Origin: Lytechinus pictus
Taxonomy: Eukaryota > Echinodermata > Echinoidea > Temnopleuroida > Toxopneustidae
Length of the DNA: 64,000 nt
Assembly (NCBI RefSeq): GCF_037042905.1
Contig: NC_087249.1
Span: 52,110,901-52,174,900 of the forward strand
Reading direction: 5' to 3'
The notes under the pieces were generated by a model that ran no database searches, was not told the DNA's origin, and saw only the letters and a list, made by a program, of their open reading frames with translations. A program made the position numbers and the translations under genes. Below, piece after piece: positions 14,501 to 29,100 of the stretch (position 1 is the stretch's first letter; every line of letters starts with the position of its first letter).

Positions 14501-17500
14501 AGCCCCCTAAATGTGCATGCGCCGGGTCAAGCTAGTGTTTATCTGGTTGCCCGAGTCGAGTTCTACAAGTTAGGATACGTGGTTACCCTGGCTAGGCCGT
14601 CGGGATATCCCTGGGGGCCCCTTGAAAAAAATACTTTTTTGAATTAAAATAATGCTCCAAATAGCCCTTTATTCCCTTTAATTTTGTTAATTTGAGCCCC
14701 CTAAATGTGCATGCGCCGGGTCAAGCTAGTGTTTATCTGGTTGCCCGAGTCGAGTTCTACAAGTTAGGATACGTGGTTACCCTGGCTAGGCCGTCGGGAT
14801 ATCCCTGGGGGCCCCTTGAAAAAAATACTTTTTTGAATTAAAATAATGCTCCAAATAGCCCTTTATTCCCTTTAATTTTGTTAATTTGAGCCCCCTAAAT
14901 GTGCATGCGCCGGGTCAAGCTAGTGTTTATCTGGTTGCCCGAGTCGAGTTCTACAAGTTAGGATACGTGGTTACCCTGGCTAGGCCGTCGGGATATCCCT
15001 GGGGGCCCCTTGAAAAAAATACTTTTTTGAATTAAAATAATGCTCCAAATAGCCCTTTATTCCCTTTAATTTTGTTAATTTGAGCCCCCTAAATGTGCAT
15101 GCGCCGGGTCAAGCTAGTGTTTATCTGGTTGCCCGAGTCGAGTTCTACAAGTTAGGATACGTGGTTACCCTGGCTAGGCCGTCGGGATATCCCTGGGGGC
15201 CCCTTGAAAAAAATACTTTTTTGAATTAAAATAATGCTCCAAATAGCCCTTTATTCCCTTTAATTTTGTTAATTTGAGCCCCCTAAATGTGCATGCGCCG
15301 GGTCAAGCTAGTGTTTATCTGGTTGCCCGAGTCGAGTTCTACAAGTTAGGATACGTGGTTACCCTGGCTAGGCCGTCGGGATATCCCTGGGGGCCCCTTG
15401 AAAAAAATACTTTTTTGAATTAAAATAATGCTCCAAATAGCCCTTTATTCCCTTTAATTTTGTTAATTTGAGCCCCCTAAATGTGCATGCGCCGGGTCAA
15501 GCTAGTGTTTATCTGGTTGCCCGAGTCGAGTTCTACAAGTTAGGATACGTGGTTACCCTGGCTAGGCCGTCGGGATATCCCTGGGGGCCCCTTGAAAAAA
15601 ATACTTTTTTGAATTAAAATAATGCTCCAAATAGCCCTTTATTCCCTTTAATTTTGTTAATTTGAGCCCCCTAAATGTGCATGCGCCGGGTCAAGCTAGT
15701 GTTTATCTGGTTGCCCGAGTCGAGTTCTACAAGTTAGGATACGTGGTTACCCTGGCTAGGCCGTCGGGATATCCCTGGGGGCCCCTTGAAAAAAATACTT
15801 TTTTGAATTAAAATAATGCTCCAAATAGCCCTTTATTCCCTTTAATTTTGTTAATTTGAGCCCCCTAAATGTGCATGCGCCGGGTCAAGCTAGTGTTTAT
15901 CTGGTTGCCCGAGTCGAGTTCTACAAGTTAGGATACGTGGTTACCCTGGCTAGGCCGTCGGGATATCCCTGGGGGCCCCTTGAAAAAAATACTTTTTTGA
16001 ATTAAAATAATGCTCCAAATAGCCCTTTATTCCCTTTAATTTTGTTAATTTGAGCCCCCTAAATGTGCATGCGCCGGGTCAAGCTAGTGTTTATCTGGTT
16101 GCCCGAGTCGAGTTCTACAAGTTAGGATACGTGGTTACCCTGGCTAGGCCGTCGGGATATCCCTGGGGGCCCCTTGAAAAAAATACTTTTTTGAATTAAA
16201 ATAATGCTCCAAATAGCCCTTTATTCCCTTTAATTTTGTTAATTTGAGCCCCCTAAATGTGCATGCGCCGGGTCAAGCTAGTGTTTATCTGGTTGCCCGA
16301 GTCGAGTTCTACAAGTTAGGATACGTGGTTACCCTGGCTAGGCCGTCGGGATATCCCTGGGGGCCCCTTGAAAAAAATACTTTTTTGAATTAAAATAATG
16401 CTCCAAATAGCCCTTTATTCCCTTTAATTTTGTTAATTTGAGCCCCCTAAATGTGCATGCGCCGGGTCAAGCTAGTGTTTATCTGGTTGCCCGAGTCGAG
16501 TTCTACAAGTTAGGATACGTGGTTACCCTGGCTAGGCCGTCGGGATATCCCTGGGGGCCCCTTGAAAAAAATACTTTTTTGAATTAAAATAATGCTCCAA
16601 ATAGCCCTTTATTCCCTTTAATTTTGTTAATTTGAGCCCCCTAAATGTGCATGCGCCGGGTCAAGCTAGTGTTTATCTGGTTGCCCGAGTCGAGTTCTAC
16701 AAGTTAGGATACGTGGTTACCCTGGCTAGGCCGTCGGGATATCCCTGGGGGCCCCTTGAAAAAAATACTTTTTTGAATTAAAATAATGCTCCAAATAGCC
16801 CTTTATTCCCTTTAATTTTGTTAATTTGAGCCCCCTAAATGTGCATGCGCCGGGTCAAGCTAGTGTTTATCTGGTTGCCCGAGTCGAGTTCTACAAGTTA
16901 GGATACGTGGTTACCCTGGCTAGGCCGTCGGGATATCCCTGGGGGCCCCTTGAAAAAAATACTTTTTTGAATTAAAATAATGCTCCAAATAGCCCTTTAT
17001 TCCCTTTAATTTTGTTAATTTGAGCCCCCTAAATGTGCATGCGCCGGGTCAAGCTAGTGTTTATCTGGTTGCCCGAGTCGAGTTCTACAAGTTAGGATAC
17101 GTGGTTACCCTGGCTAGGCCGTCGGGATATCCCTGGGGGCCCCTTGAAAAAAATACTTTTTTGAATTAAAATAATGCTCCAAATAGCCCTTTATTCCCTT
17201 TAATTTTGTTAATTTGAGCCCCCTGAATGTGCATGCGCCGGGTCAAGCTAGTGTTTATCTGGTTGCCCGAGTCGAGTTCTACAAGTTAGGATACGTGGTT
17301 ACCCTGGCTAGGCCGTCGGGATATCCCTGGGGGCCCCTTGAAAAAAATACTTTTTTGAATTAAAATAATGCTCCAAATAGCCCTTTATTCCCTTTAATTT
17401 TGTTAATTTGAGCCCCCTAAATGTGCATGCGCCGGGTCAAGCTAGTGTTTATCTGGTTGCCCGAGTCGAGTTCTACAAGTTAGGATACGTGGTTACCCTG

Positions 17501-20500
17501 GCTAGGCCGTCGGGATATCCCTGGGGGCCCCTTGAAAAAAATACTTTTTTGAATTAAAATAATGCTCCAAATAGCCCTTTATTCCCTTTAATTTTGTTAA
17601 TTTGAGCCCCCTAAATGTGCATGCGCCGGGTCAAGCTAGTGTTTATCTGGTTGCCCGAGTCGAGTTCTACAAGTTAGGATACGTGGTTACCCTGGCTAGG
17701 CCGTCGGGATATCCCTGGGGGCCCCTTGAAAAAAATACTTTTTTGAATTAAAATAATGCTCCAAATAGCCCTTTATTCCCTTTAATTTTGTTAATTTGAG
17801 CCCCCTAAATGTGCATGCGCCGGGTCAAGCTAGTGTTTATCTGGTTGCCCGAGTCGAGTTCTACAAGTTAGGATACGTGGTTACCCTGGCTAGGCCGTCG
17901 GGATATCCCTGGGGGCCCCTTGAAAAAAATACTTTTTTGAATTAAAATAATGCTCCAAATAGCCCTTTATTCCCTTTAATTTTGTTAATTTGAGCCCCCT
18001 AAATGTGCATGCGCCGGGTCAAGCTAGTGTTTATCTGGTTGCCCGAGTCGAGTTCTACAAGTTAGGATACGTGGTTACCCTGGCTAGGCCGTCGGGATAT
18101 CCCTGGGGGCCCCTTGAAAAAAATACTTTTTTGAATTAAAATAATGCTCCAAATAGCCCTTTATTCCCTTTAATTTTGTTAATTTGAGCCCCCTAAATGT
18201 GCATGCGCCGGGTCAAGCTAGTGTTTATCTGGTTGCCCGAGTCGAGTTCTACAAGTTAGGATACGTGGTTACCCTGGCTAGGCCGTCGGGATATCCCTGG
18301 GGGCCCCTTGAAAAAAATACTTTTTTGAATTAAAATAATGCTCCAAATAGCCCTTTATTCCCTTTAATTTTGTTAATTTGAGCCCCCTAAATGTGCATGC
18401 GCCGGGTCAAGCTAGTGTTTATCTGGTTGCCCGAGTCGAGTTCTACAAGTTAGGATACGTGGTTACCCTGGCTAGGCCGTCGGGATATCCCTGGGGGCCC
18501 CTTGAAAAAAATACTTTTTTGAATTAAAATAATGCTCCAAATAGCCCTTTATTCCCTTTAATTTTGTTAATTTGAGCCCCCTAAATGTGCATGCGCCGGG
18601 TCAAGCTAGTGTTTATCTGGTTGCCCGAGTCGAGTTCTACAAGTTAGGATACGTGGTTACCCTGGCTAGGCCGTCGGGATATCCCTGGGGGCCCCTTGAA
18701 AAAAATACTTTTTTGAATTAAAATAATGCTCCAAATAGCCCTTTATTCCCTTTAATTTTGTTAATTTGAGCCCCCTAAATGTGCATGCGCCGGGTCAAGC
18801 TAGTGTTTATCTGGTTGCCCGAGTCGAGTTCTACAAGTTAGGATACGTGGTTACCCTGGCTAGGCCGTCGGGATATCCCTGGGGGCCCCTTGAAAAAAAT
18901 ACTTTTTTGAATTAAAATAATGCTCCAAATAGCCCTTTATTCCCTTTAATTTTGTTAATTTGAGCCCCCTAAATGTGCATGCGCCGGGTCAAGCTAGTGT
19001 TTATCTGGTTGCCCGAGTCGAGTTCTACAAGTTAGGATACGTGGTTACCCTGGCTAGGCCGTCGGGATATCCCTGGGGGCCCCTTGAAAAAAATACTTTT
19101 TTGAATTAAAATAATGCTCCAAATAGCCCTTTATTCCCTTTAATTTTGTTAATTTGAGCCCCCTAAATGTGCATGCGCCGGGTCAAGCTAGTGTTTATCT
19201 GGTTGCCCGAGTCGAGTTCTACAAGTTAGGATACGTGGTTACCCTGGCTAGGCCGTCGGGATATCCCTGGGGGCCCCTTGAAAAAAATACTTTTTTGAAT
19301 TAAAATAATGCTCCAAATAGCCCTTTATTCCCTTTAATTTTGTTAATTTGAGCCCCCTAAATGTGCATGCGCCGGGTCAAGCTAGTGTTTATCTGGTTGC
19401 CCGAGTCGAGTTCTACAAGTTAGGATACGTGGTTACCCTGGCTAGGCCGTCGGGATATCCCTGGGGGCCCCTTGAAAAAAATACTTTTTTGAATTAAAAT
19501 AATGCTCCAAATAGCCCTTTATTCCCTTTAATTTTGTTAATTTGAGCCCCCTAAATGTGCATGCGCCGGGTCAAGCTAGTGTTTATCTGGTTGCCCGAGT
19601 CGAGTTCTACAAGTTAGGATACGTGGTTACCCTGGCTAGGCCGTCGGGATATCCCTGGGGGCCCCTTGAAAAAAATACTTTTTTGAATTAAAATAATGCT
19701 CCAAATAGCCCTTTATTCCCTTTAATTTTGTTAATTTGAGCCCCCTAAATGTGCATGCGCCGGGTCAAGCTAGTGTTTATCTGGTTGCCCGAGTCGAGTT
19801 CTACAAGTTAGGATACGTGGTTACCCTGGCTAGGCCGTCGGGATATCCCTGGGGGCCCCTTGAAAAAAATACTTTTTTGAATTAAAATAATGCTCCAAAT
19901 AGCCCTTTATTCCCTTTAATTTTGTTAATTTGAGCCCCCTAAATGTGCATGCGCCGGGTCAAGCTAGTGTTTATCTGGTTGCCCGAGTCGAGTTCTACAA
20001 GTTAGGATACGTGGTTACCCTGGCTAGGCCGTCGGGATATCCCTGGGGGCCCCTTGAAAAAAATACTTTTTTGAATTAAAATAATGCTCCAAATAGCCCT
20101 TTATTCCCTTTAATTTTGTTAATTTGAGCCCCCTAAATGTGCATGCGCCGGGTCAAGCTAGTGTTTATCTGGTTGCCCGAGTCGAGTTCTACAAGTTAGG
20201 ATACGTGGTTACCCTGGCTAGGCCGTCGGGATATCCCTGGGGGCCCCTTGAAAAAAATACTTTTTTGAATTAAAATAATGCTCCAAATAGCCCTTTATTC
20301 CCTTTAATTTTGTTAATTTGAGCCCCCTAAATGTGCATGCGCCGGGTCAAGCTAGTGTTTATCTGGTTGCCCGAGTCGAGTTCTACAAGTTAGGATACGT
20401 GGTTACCCTGGCTAGGCCGTCGGGATATCCCTGGGGGCCCCTTGAAAAAAATACTTTTTTGAATTAAAATAATGCTCCAAATAGCCCTTTATTCCCTTTA

Positions 20501-23500
20501 ATTTTGTTAATTTGAGCCCCCTAAATGTGCATGCGCCGGGTCAAGCTAGTGTTTATCTGGTTGCCCGAGTCGAGTTCTACAAGTTAGGATACGTGGTTAC
20601 CCTGGCTAGGCCGTCGGGATATCCCTGGGGGCCCCTTGAAAAAAATACTTTTTTGAATTAAAATAATGCTCCAAATAGCCCTTTATTCCCTTTAATTTTG
20701 TTAATTTGAGCCCCCTAAATGTGCATGCGCCGGGTCAAGCTAGTGTTTATCTGGTTGCCCGAGTCGAGTTCTACAAGTTAGGATACGTGGTTACCCTGGC
20801 TAGGCCGTCGGGATATCCCTGGGGGCCCCTTGAAAAAAATACTTTTTTGAATTAAAATAATGCTCCAAATAGCCCTTTATTCCCTTTAATTTTGTTAATT
20901 TGAGCCCCCTAAATGTGCATGCGCCGGGTCAAGCTAGTGTTTATCTGGTTGCCCGAGTCGAGTTCTACAAGTTAGGATACGTGGTTACCCTGGCTAGGCC
21001 GTCGGGATATCCCTGGGGGCCCCTTGAAAAAAATACTTTTTTGAATTAAAATAATGCTCCAAATAGCCCTTTATTCCCTTTAATTTTGTTAATTTGAGCC
21101 CCCTAAATGTGCATGCGCCGGGTCAAGCTAGTGTTTATCTGGTTGCCCGAGTCGAGTTCTACAAGTTAGGATACGTGGTTACCCTGGCTAGGCCGTCGGG
21201 ATATCCCTGGGGGCCCCTTGAAAAAAATACTTTTTTGAATTAAAATAATGCTCCAAATAGCCCTTTATTCCCTTTAATTTTGTTAATTTGAGCCCCCTAA
21301 ATGTGCATGCGCCGGGTCAAGCTAGTGTTTATCTGGTTGCCCGAGTCGAGTTCTACAAGTTAGGATACGTGGTTACCCTGGCTAGGCCGTCGGGATATCC
21401 CTGGGGGCCCCTTGAAAAAAATACTTTTTTGAATTAAAATAATGCTCCAAATAGCCCTTTATTCCCTTTAATTTTGTTAATTTGAGCCCCCTAAATGTGC
21501 ATGCGCCGGGTCAAGCTAGTGTTTATCTGGTTGCCCGAGTCGAGTTCTACAAGTTAGGATACGTGGTTACCCTGGCTAGGCCGTCGGGATATCCCTGGGG
21601 GCCCCTTGAAAAAAATACTTTTTTGAATTAAAATAATGCTCCAAATAGCCCTTTATTCCCTTTAATTTTGTTAATTTGAGCCCCCTAAATGTGCATGCGC
21701 CGGGTCAAGCTAGTGTTTATCTGGTTGCCCGAGTCGAGTTCTACAAGTTAGGATACGTGGTTACCCTGGCTAGGCCGTCGGGATATCCCTGGGGGCCCCT
21801 TGAAAAAAATACTTTTTTGAATTAAAATAATGCTCCAAATAGCCCTTTATTCCCTTTAATTTTGTTAATTTGAGCCCCCTAAATGTGCATGCGCCGGGTC
21901 AAGCTAGTGTTTATCTGGTTGCCCGAGTCGAGTTCTACAAGTTAGGATACGTGGTTACCCTGGCTAGGCCGTCGGGATATCCCTGGGGGCCCCTTGAAAA
22001 AAATACTTTTTTGAATTAAAATAATGCTCCAAATAGCCCTTTATTCCCTTTAATTTTGTTAATTTGAGCCCCCTAAATGTGCATGCGCCGGGTCAAGCTA
22101 GTGTTTATCTGGTTGCCCGAGTCGAGTTCTACAAGTTAGGATACGTGGTTACCCTGGCTAGGCCGTCGGGATATCCCTGGGGGCCCCTTGAAAAAAATAC
22201 TTTTTTGAATTAAAATAATGCTCCAAATAGCCCTTTATTCCCTTTAATTTTGTTAATTTGAGCCCCCTAAATGTGCATGCGCCGGGTCAAGCTAGTGTTT
22301 ATCTGGTTGCCCGAGTCGAGTTCTACAAGTTAGGATACGTGGTTACCCTGGCTAGGCCGTCGGGATATCCCTGGGGGCCCCTTGAAAAAAATACTTTTTT
22401 GAATTAAAATAATGCTCCAAATAGCCCTTTATTCCCTTTAATTTTGTTAATTTGAGCCCCCTGAATGTGCATGCGCCGGGTCAAGCTAGTGTTTATCTGG
22501 TTGCCCGAGTCGAGTTCTACAAGTTAGGATACGTGGTTACCCTGGCTAGGCCGTCGGGATATCCCTGGGGGCCCCTTGAAAAAAATACTTTTTTGAATTA
22601 AAATAATGCTCCAAATAGCCCTTTATTCCCTTTAATTTTGTTAATTTGAGCCCCCTAAATGTGCATGCGCCGGGTCAAGCTAGTGTTTATCTGGTTGCCC
22701 GAGTCGAGTTCTACAAGTTAGGATACGTGGTTACCCTGGCTAGGCCGTCGGGATATCCCTGGGGGCCCCTTGAAAAAAATACTTTTTTGAATTAAAATAA
22801 TGCTCCAAATAGCCCTTTATTCCCTTTAATTTTGTTAATTTGAGCCCCCTAAATGTGCATGCGCCGGGTCAAGCTAGTGTTTATCTGGTTGCCCGAGTCG
22901 AGTTCTACAAGTTAGGATACGTGGTTACCCTGGCTAGGCCGTCGGGATATCCCTGGGGGCCCCTTGAAAAAAATACTTTTTTGAATTAAAATAATGCTCC
23001 AAATAGCCCTTTATTCCCTTTAATTTTGTTAATTTGAGCCCCCTAAATGTGCATGCGCCGGGTCAAGCTAGTGTTTATCTGGTTGCCCGAGTCGAGTTCT
23101 ACAAGTTAGGATACGTGGTTACCCTGGCTAGGCCGTCGGGATATCCCTGGGGGCCCCTTGAAAAAAATACTTTTTTGAATTAAAATAATGCTCCAAATAG
23201 CCCTTTATTCCCTTTAATTTTGTTAATTTGAGCCCCCTAAATGTGCATGCGCCGGGTCAAGCTAGTGTTTATCTGGTTGCCCGAGTCGAGTTCTACAAGT
23301 TAGGATACGTGGTTACCCTGGCTAGGCCGTCGGGATATCCCTGGGGGCCCCTTGAAAAAAATACTTTTTTGAATTAAAATAATGCTCCAAATAGCCCTTT
23401 ATTCCCTTTAATTTTGTTAATTTGAGCCCCCTAAATGTGCATGCGCCGGGTCAAGCTAGTGTTTATCTGGTTGCCCGAGTCGAGTTCTACAAGTTAGGAT

Positions 23501-26150
23501 ACGTGGTTACCCTGGCTAGGCCGTCGGGATATCCCTGGGGGCCCCTTGAAAAAAATACTTTTTTGAATTAAAATAATGCTCCAAATAGCCCTTTATTCCC
23601 TTTAATTTTGTTAATTTGAGCCCCCTAAATGTGCATGCGCCGGGTCAAGCTAGTGTTTATCTGGTTGCCCGAGTCGAGTTCTACAAGTTAGGATACGTGG
23701 TTACCCTGGCTAGGCCGTCGGGATATCCCTGGGGGCCCCTTGAAAAAAATACTTTTTTGAATTAAAATAATGCTCCAAATAGCCCTTTATTCCCTTTAAT
23801 TTTGTTAATTTGAGCCCCCTAAATGTGCATGCGCCGGGTCAAGCTAGTGTTTATCTGGTTGCCCGAGTCGAGTTCTACAAGTTAGGATACGTGGTTACCC
23901 TGGCTAGGCCGTCGGGATATCCCTGGGGGCCCCTTGAAAAAAATACTTTTTTGAATTAAAATAATGCTCCAAATAGCCCTTTATTCCCTTTAATTTTGTT
24001 AATTTGAGCCCCCTAAATGTGCATGCGCCGGGTCAAGCTAGTGTTTATCTGGTTGCCCGAGTCGAGTTCTACAAGTTAGGATACGTGGTTACCCTGGCTA
24101 GGCCGTCGGGATATCCCTGGGGGCCCCTTGAAAAAAATACTTTTTTGAATTAAAATAATGTCCAAATAGCCCTTTATTCCCTTTAATTTTGTTAATTTGA
24201 GCCCCCTAAATGTGCATGCGCCGGGTCAAGCTAGTGTTTATCTGGTTGCCCGAGTCGAGTTCTACAAGTTAGGATACGTGGTTACCCTGGCTAGGCCGTC
24301 GGGATATCCCTGGGGGCCCCTTGAAAAAAATACTTTTTTGAATTAAAATAATGCTCCAAATAGCCCTTTATTCCCTTTAATTTTGTTAATTTGAGCCCCC
24401 TAAATGTGCATGCGCCGGGTCAAGCTAGTGTTTATCTGGTTGCCCGAGTCGAGTTCTACAAGTTAGGATACGTGGTTACCCTGGCTAGGCCGTCGGGATA
24501 TCCCTGGGGGCCCCTTGAAAAAAATACTTTTTTGAATTAAAATAATGCTCCAAATAGCCCTTTATTCCCTTTAATTTTGTTAATTTGAGCCCCCTAAATG
24601 TGCATGCGCCGGGTCAAGCTAGTGTTTATCTGGTTGCCCGAGTCGAGTTCTACAAGTTAGGATACGTGGTTACCCTGGCTAGGCCGTCGGGATATCCCTG
24701 GGGGCCCCTTGAAAAAAATACTTTTTTGAATTAAAATAATGCTCCAAATAGCCCTTTATTCCCTTTAATTTTGTTAATTTGAGCCCCCTAAATGTGCATG
24801 CGCCGGGTCAAGCTAGTGTTTATCTGGTTGCCCGAGTCGAGTTCTACAAGTTAGGATACGTGGTTACCCTGGCTAGGCCGTCGGGATATCCCTGGGGGCC
24901 CCTTGAAAAAAATACTTTTTTGAATTAAAATAATGCTCCAAATAGCCCTTTATTCCCTTTAATTTTGTTAATTTGAGCCCCCTAAATGTGCATGCGCCGG
25001 GTCAAGCTAGTGTTTATCTGGTTGCCCGAGTCGAGTTCTACAAGTTAGGATACGTGGTTACCCTGGCTAGGCCGTCGGGATATCCCTGGGGGCCCCTTGA
25101 AAAAAATACTTTTTTGAATTAAAATAATGCTCCAAATAGCCCTTTATTCCCTTTAATTTTGTTAATTTGAGCCCCCTAAATGTGCATGCGCCGGGTCAAG
25201 CTAGTGTTTATCTGGTTGCCCGAGTCGAGTTCTACAAGTTAGGATACGTGGTTACCCTGGCTAGGCCGTCGGGATATCCCTGGGGGCCCCTTGAAAAAAA
25301 TACTTTTTTGAATTAAAATAATGCTCCAAATAGCCCTTTATTCCCTTTAATTTTGTTAATTTGAGCCCCCTAAATGTGCATGCGCCGGGTCAAGCTAGTG
25401 TTTATCTGGTTGCCCGAGTCGAGTTCTACAAGTTAGGATACGTGGTTACCCTGGCTAGGCCGTCGGGATATCCCTGGGGGCCCCTTGAAAAAAATACTTT
25501 TTTGAATTAAAATAATGCTCCAAATAGCCCTTTATTCCCTTTAATTTTGTTAATTTGAGCCCCCTAAATGTGCATGCGCCGGGTCAAGCTAGTGTTTATC
25601 TGGTTGCCCGAGTCGAGTTCTACAAGTTAGGATACGTGGTTACCCTGGCTAGGCCGTCGGGATATCCCTGGGGGCCCCTTGAAAAAAATACTTTTTTGAA
25701 TTAAAATAATGCTCCAAATAGCCCTTTATTCCCTTTAATTTTGTTAATTTGAGCCCCCTAAATGTGCATGCGCCGGGTCAAGCTAGTGTTTATCTGGTTG
25801 CCCGAGTCGAGTTCTACAAGTTAGGATACGTGGTTACCCTGGCTAGGCCGTCGGGATATCCCTGGGGGCCCCTTGAAAAAAATACTTTTTTGAATTAAAA
25901 TAATGCTCCAAATAGCCCTTTATTCCCTTTAATTTTGTTAATTTGAGCCCCCTAAATGTGCATGCGCCGGGTCAAGCTAGTGTTTATCTGGTTGCCCGAG
26001 TCGAGTTCTACAAGTTAGGATACGTGGTTACCCTGGCTAGGCCGTCGGGATATCCCTGGGGGCCCCTTGAAAAAAATACTTTTTTGAATTAAAATAATGC
26101 TCCAAATAGCCCTTTATTCCCTTTAATTTTGTTAATTTGAGCCCCCTAAA
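8537..26150 (+). repeat. Central near-identical satellite domain
   Basis: About 90 successive monomers are essentially identical. The only departures I saw are ctGaatg at 17225 and 22463 (exactly 27 monomers apart) and a 1-nt deletion near 24160 (gtcc instead of gctcc). Such uniformity means very recent expansion or homogenisation. It could also reflect assembly consensus collapse or read-through, because no unique marker anchors about 13 kb of it. I read this by eye, so isolated single-base changes may have been missed. Confidence 0.8.
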
Positions 26151-29100
26151 TGTGCATGCGCCGGGTCAAGCTAGTGTTTATCTGGTTGCCCGAGGTCGAG
26201 TTCTACAAGTTAGGATACGTGGTTACCCTGGCTAGGCCGTCGGGATATCCCTGGGGGCCCCTTGAAAAAAATACTTTTTTGAATTAAAATAATGCTCCAA
26301 ATAGCCCTTTATTCCCTTTAATTTTGTTAATTTGAGCCCCCTGAATGTGCATGCGCCGGGTCAAGCTAGTGTTTATCTGGTTGCCCGAGTCGAGTTCTAC
26401 AAGTTAGGATACGTGGTTACCCTGGCTAGGCCGTCGGGATATCCCTGGGGGCCCCTTGAAAAAAATACTTTTTTGAATTAAAATAATGCTCCAAATAGCC
26501 CTTTATTCCCTTTAATTTTGTTAATTTGAGCCCCCTAAATGTGCATGCGCCGGGTCAAGCTAGTGTTTATCTGGTTGCCCGAGTCGAGTTCTACAAGTTA
26601 GGATACGTGGTTACCCTGGCTAGGCCGTCGGGATATCCCTGGGGGCCCCTTGAAAAAAATACTTTTTTGAATTAAAATAATGCTCCAAATAGCCCTTTAT
26701 TCCCTTTAATTTTGTTAATTTGTGCCCCCTGAATGTGCATGCGCCGGGTCAAGCTCATTTTTATCTGGTTGCCCGAGTCGAGTTCTACAAGTTAGGATAC
26801 GTGGTTACCCTGGCTAGGCCGTCGGGATATCCCTGGGGGCCCCTTGAAAAAAATACTTTTTTGAATTAAAATAATGCTCCAAATAGCCCTTTATTCCCTT
26901 TAATTTTGTTAATTTGAGCCCCCTAAATGTGCATGCGCCGGGTCAAGCTAGTGTTTATCTGGTTGCCCGAGTCGAGTTCTACAAGTTAGGATACGTGGTT
27001 ACCCTGGCTAGGCCGTCGGGATATCCCTGGGGGCCCCTTGAAAAAAATACTTTTTTGAATTAAAATAATGCTCCAAATAGCCCTTTATTCCCTTTAATTT
27101 TGTTAATTTGAGCCCCCTAAATGTGCATGCGCCGGGTCAAGCTAGTGTTTATCTGGTTGCCCGAGTCGAGTTCTACAAGTTAGGATACGTGGTTACCCTG
27201 GCTAGGCCGTCGGGATATCCCTGGGGGCCCCTTGAAAAAAATACTTTTTTGAATTAAAATAATGCTCCAAATAGCCCTTTATTCCCTTTAATTTTGTTAA
27301 TTTGAGCCCCCTAAATGTGCATGCGCCGGGTCAAGCTAGTGTTTATCTGGTTGCCCGAGTCGAGTTCTACAAGTTAGGATACGTGGTTACCCTGGCTAGG
27401 CCGTCGGGATATCCCTGGGGGCCCCTTGAAAAAAATACTTTTTTGAATTAAAATAATGCTCCAAATAGCCCTTTATTCCCTTTAATTTTGTTAATTTGAG
27501 CCCCCTAAATGTGCATGCGCCGGGTCAAGCTAGTGTTTATCTGGTTGCCCGAGTCGAGTTCTACAAGTTAGGATACGTGGTTACCCTGGCTAGGCCGTCG
27601 GGATATCCCTGGGGGCCCCTTGAAAAAAATACTTTTTTGAATTAAAATAATGCTCCAAATAGCCCTTTATTCCCTTTAATTTTGTTAATTTGAGCCCCCT
27701 GAATGTGCATGCGCCGGGTCAAGCTAGTGTTTATCTGGTTGCCCGAGTCGAGTTCTACAAGTTAGGATACGTGGTTACCCTGGCTAGGCCGTCGGGATAT
27801 CCCTGGGGGCCCCTTGAAAAAAATACTTTTTTGAATTAAAATAATGCTCCAAATAGCCCTTTATTCCCTTTAATTTTGTTAATTTGAGCCCCCTAAATGT
27901 GCATGCGCCGGGTCAAGCTAGTGTTTATCTGGTTGCCCGAGTCGAGTTCTACAAGTTAGGATACGTGGTTACCCTGGCTAGGCCGTCGGGATATCCCTGG
28001 GGGCCCCTTGAAAAAAATACTTTTTTGAATTAAAATAATGCTCCAAATAGCCCTTTATTCCCTTTAATTTTGTTAATTTGAGCCCCCTAAATGTGCATGC
28101 GCCGGGTCAAGCTAGTGTTTATCTGGTTGCCCGAGTCGAGTTCTACAAGTTAGGATACGTGGTTACCCTGGCTAGGCCGTCGGGATATCCCTGGGGGCCC
28201 CTTGAAAAAAATACTTTTTTGAATTAAAATAATGCTCCAAATAGCCCTTTATTCCCTTTAATTTTGTTAATTTGAGCCCCCTAAATGTGCATGCGCCGGG
28301 TCAAGCTAGTGTTTATCTGGTTGCCCGAGTCGAGTTCTACAAGTTAGGATACGTGGTTACCCTGGCTAGGCCGTCGGGATATCCCTGGGGGCCCCTTGAA
28401 AAAAATACTTTTTTGAATTAGAATAATGCTCCAAATAGCCCTTTATTCCCTTTAATTTTGTTAATTTGAGCCCCCTAAATGTGCATGCGCCGGGTCAAGC
28501 TAGTGTTTATCTGGTTGCCCGAGTCGAGTTCTACAAGTTAGGATACGTGGTTACCCTGGCTAGGCCGTCGGGATATCCCTGGGGGCCCCTTGAAAAAAAT
28601 ACTTTTTTGAATTAAAATAATGCTCCAAATAGCCCTTTATTCCCTTTAATTTTGTTAATTTGAGCCCCCTAAATGTGCATGCGCCGGGTCAAGCTAGTGT
28701 TTATCTGGTTGCCCGAGTCGAGTTCTACAAGTTAGGATACGTGGTTACCCTGGCTAGGCCGTCGGGATATCCCTGGGGGCCCCTTGAAAAAAATACTTTT
28801 TTGAATTAAAATAATGCTCCAAATAGCCCTTTATTCCCTTTAATTTTGTTAATTTGAGCCCCCTAAATGTGCATGCGCCGGGTCAAGCTCGTTTTTATCT
28901 GGTTGCCCGAGTCGAGTTCTACAAGTTAGGATACGTGGTTACCCTGGCTAGGCCGTCGGGATATCCCTGGGGGCCCCTTGAAAAAAATACTTTTTTGAAT
29001 TAAAATAATGCTCCAAATAGCCCTTTATTCCCTTTAATTTTGTTAATTTGAGCCCCCTAAATGTGCATGCGCCGGGTCAAGCTAGTGTTTATCTGGTTGC

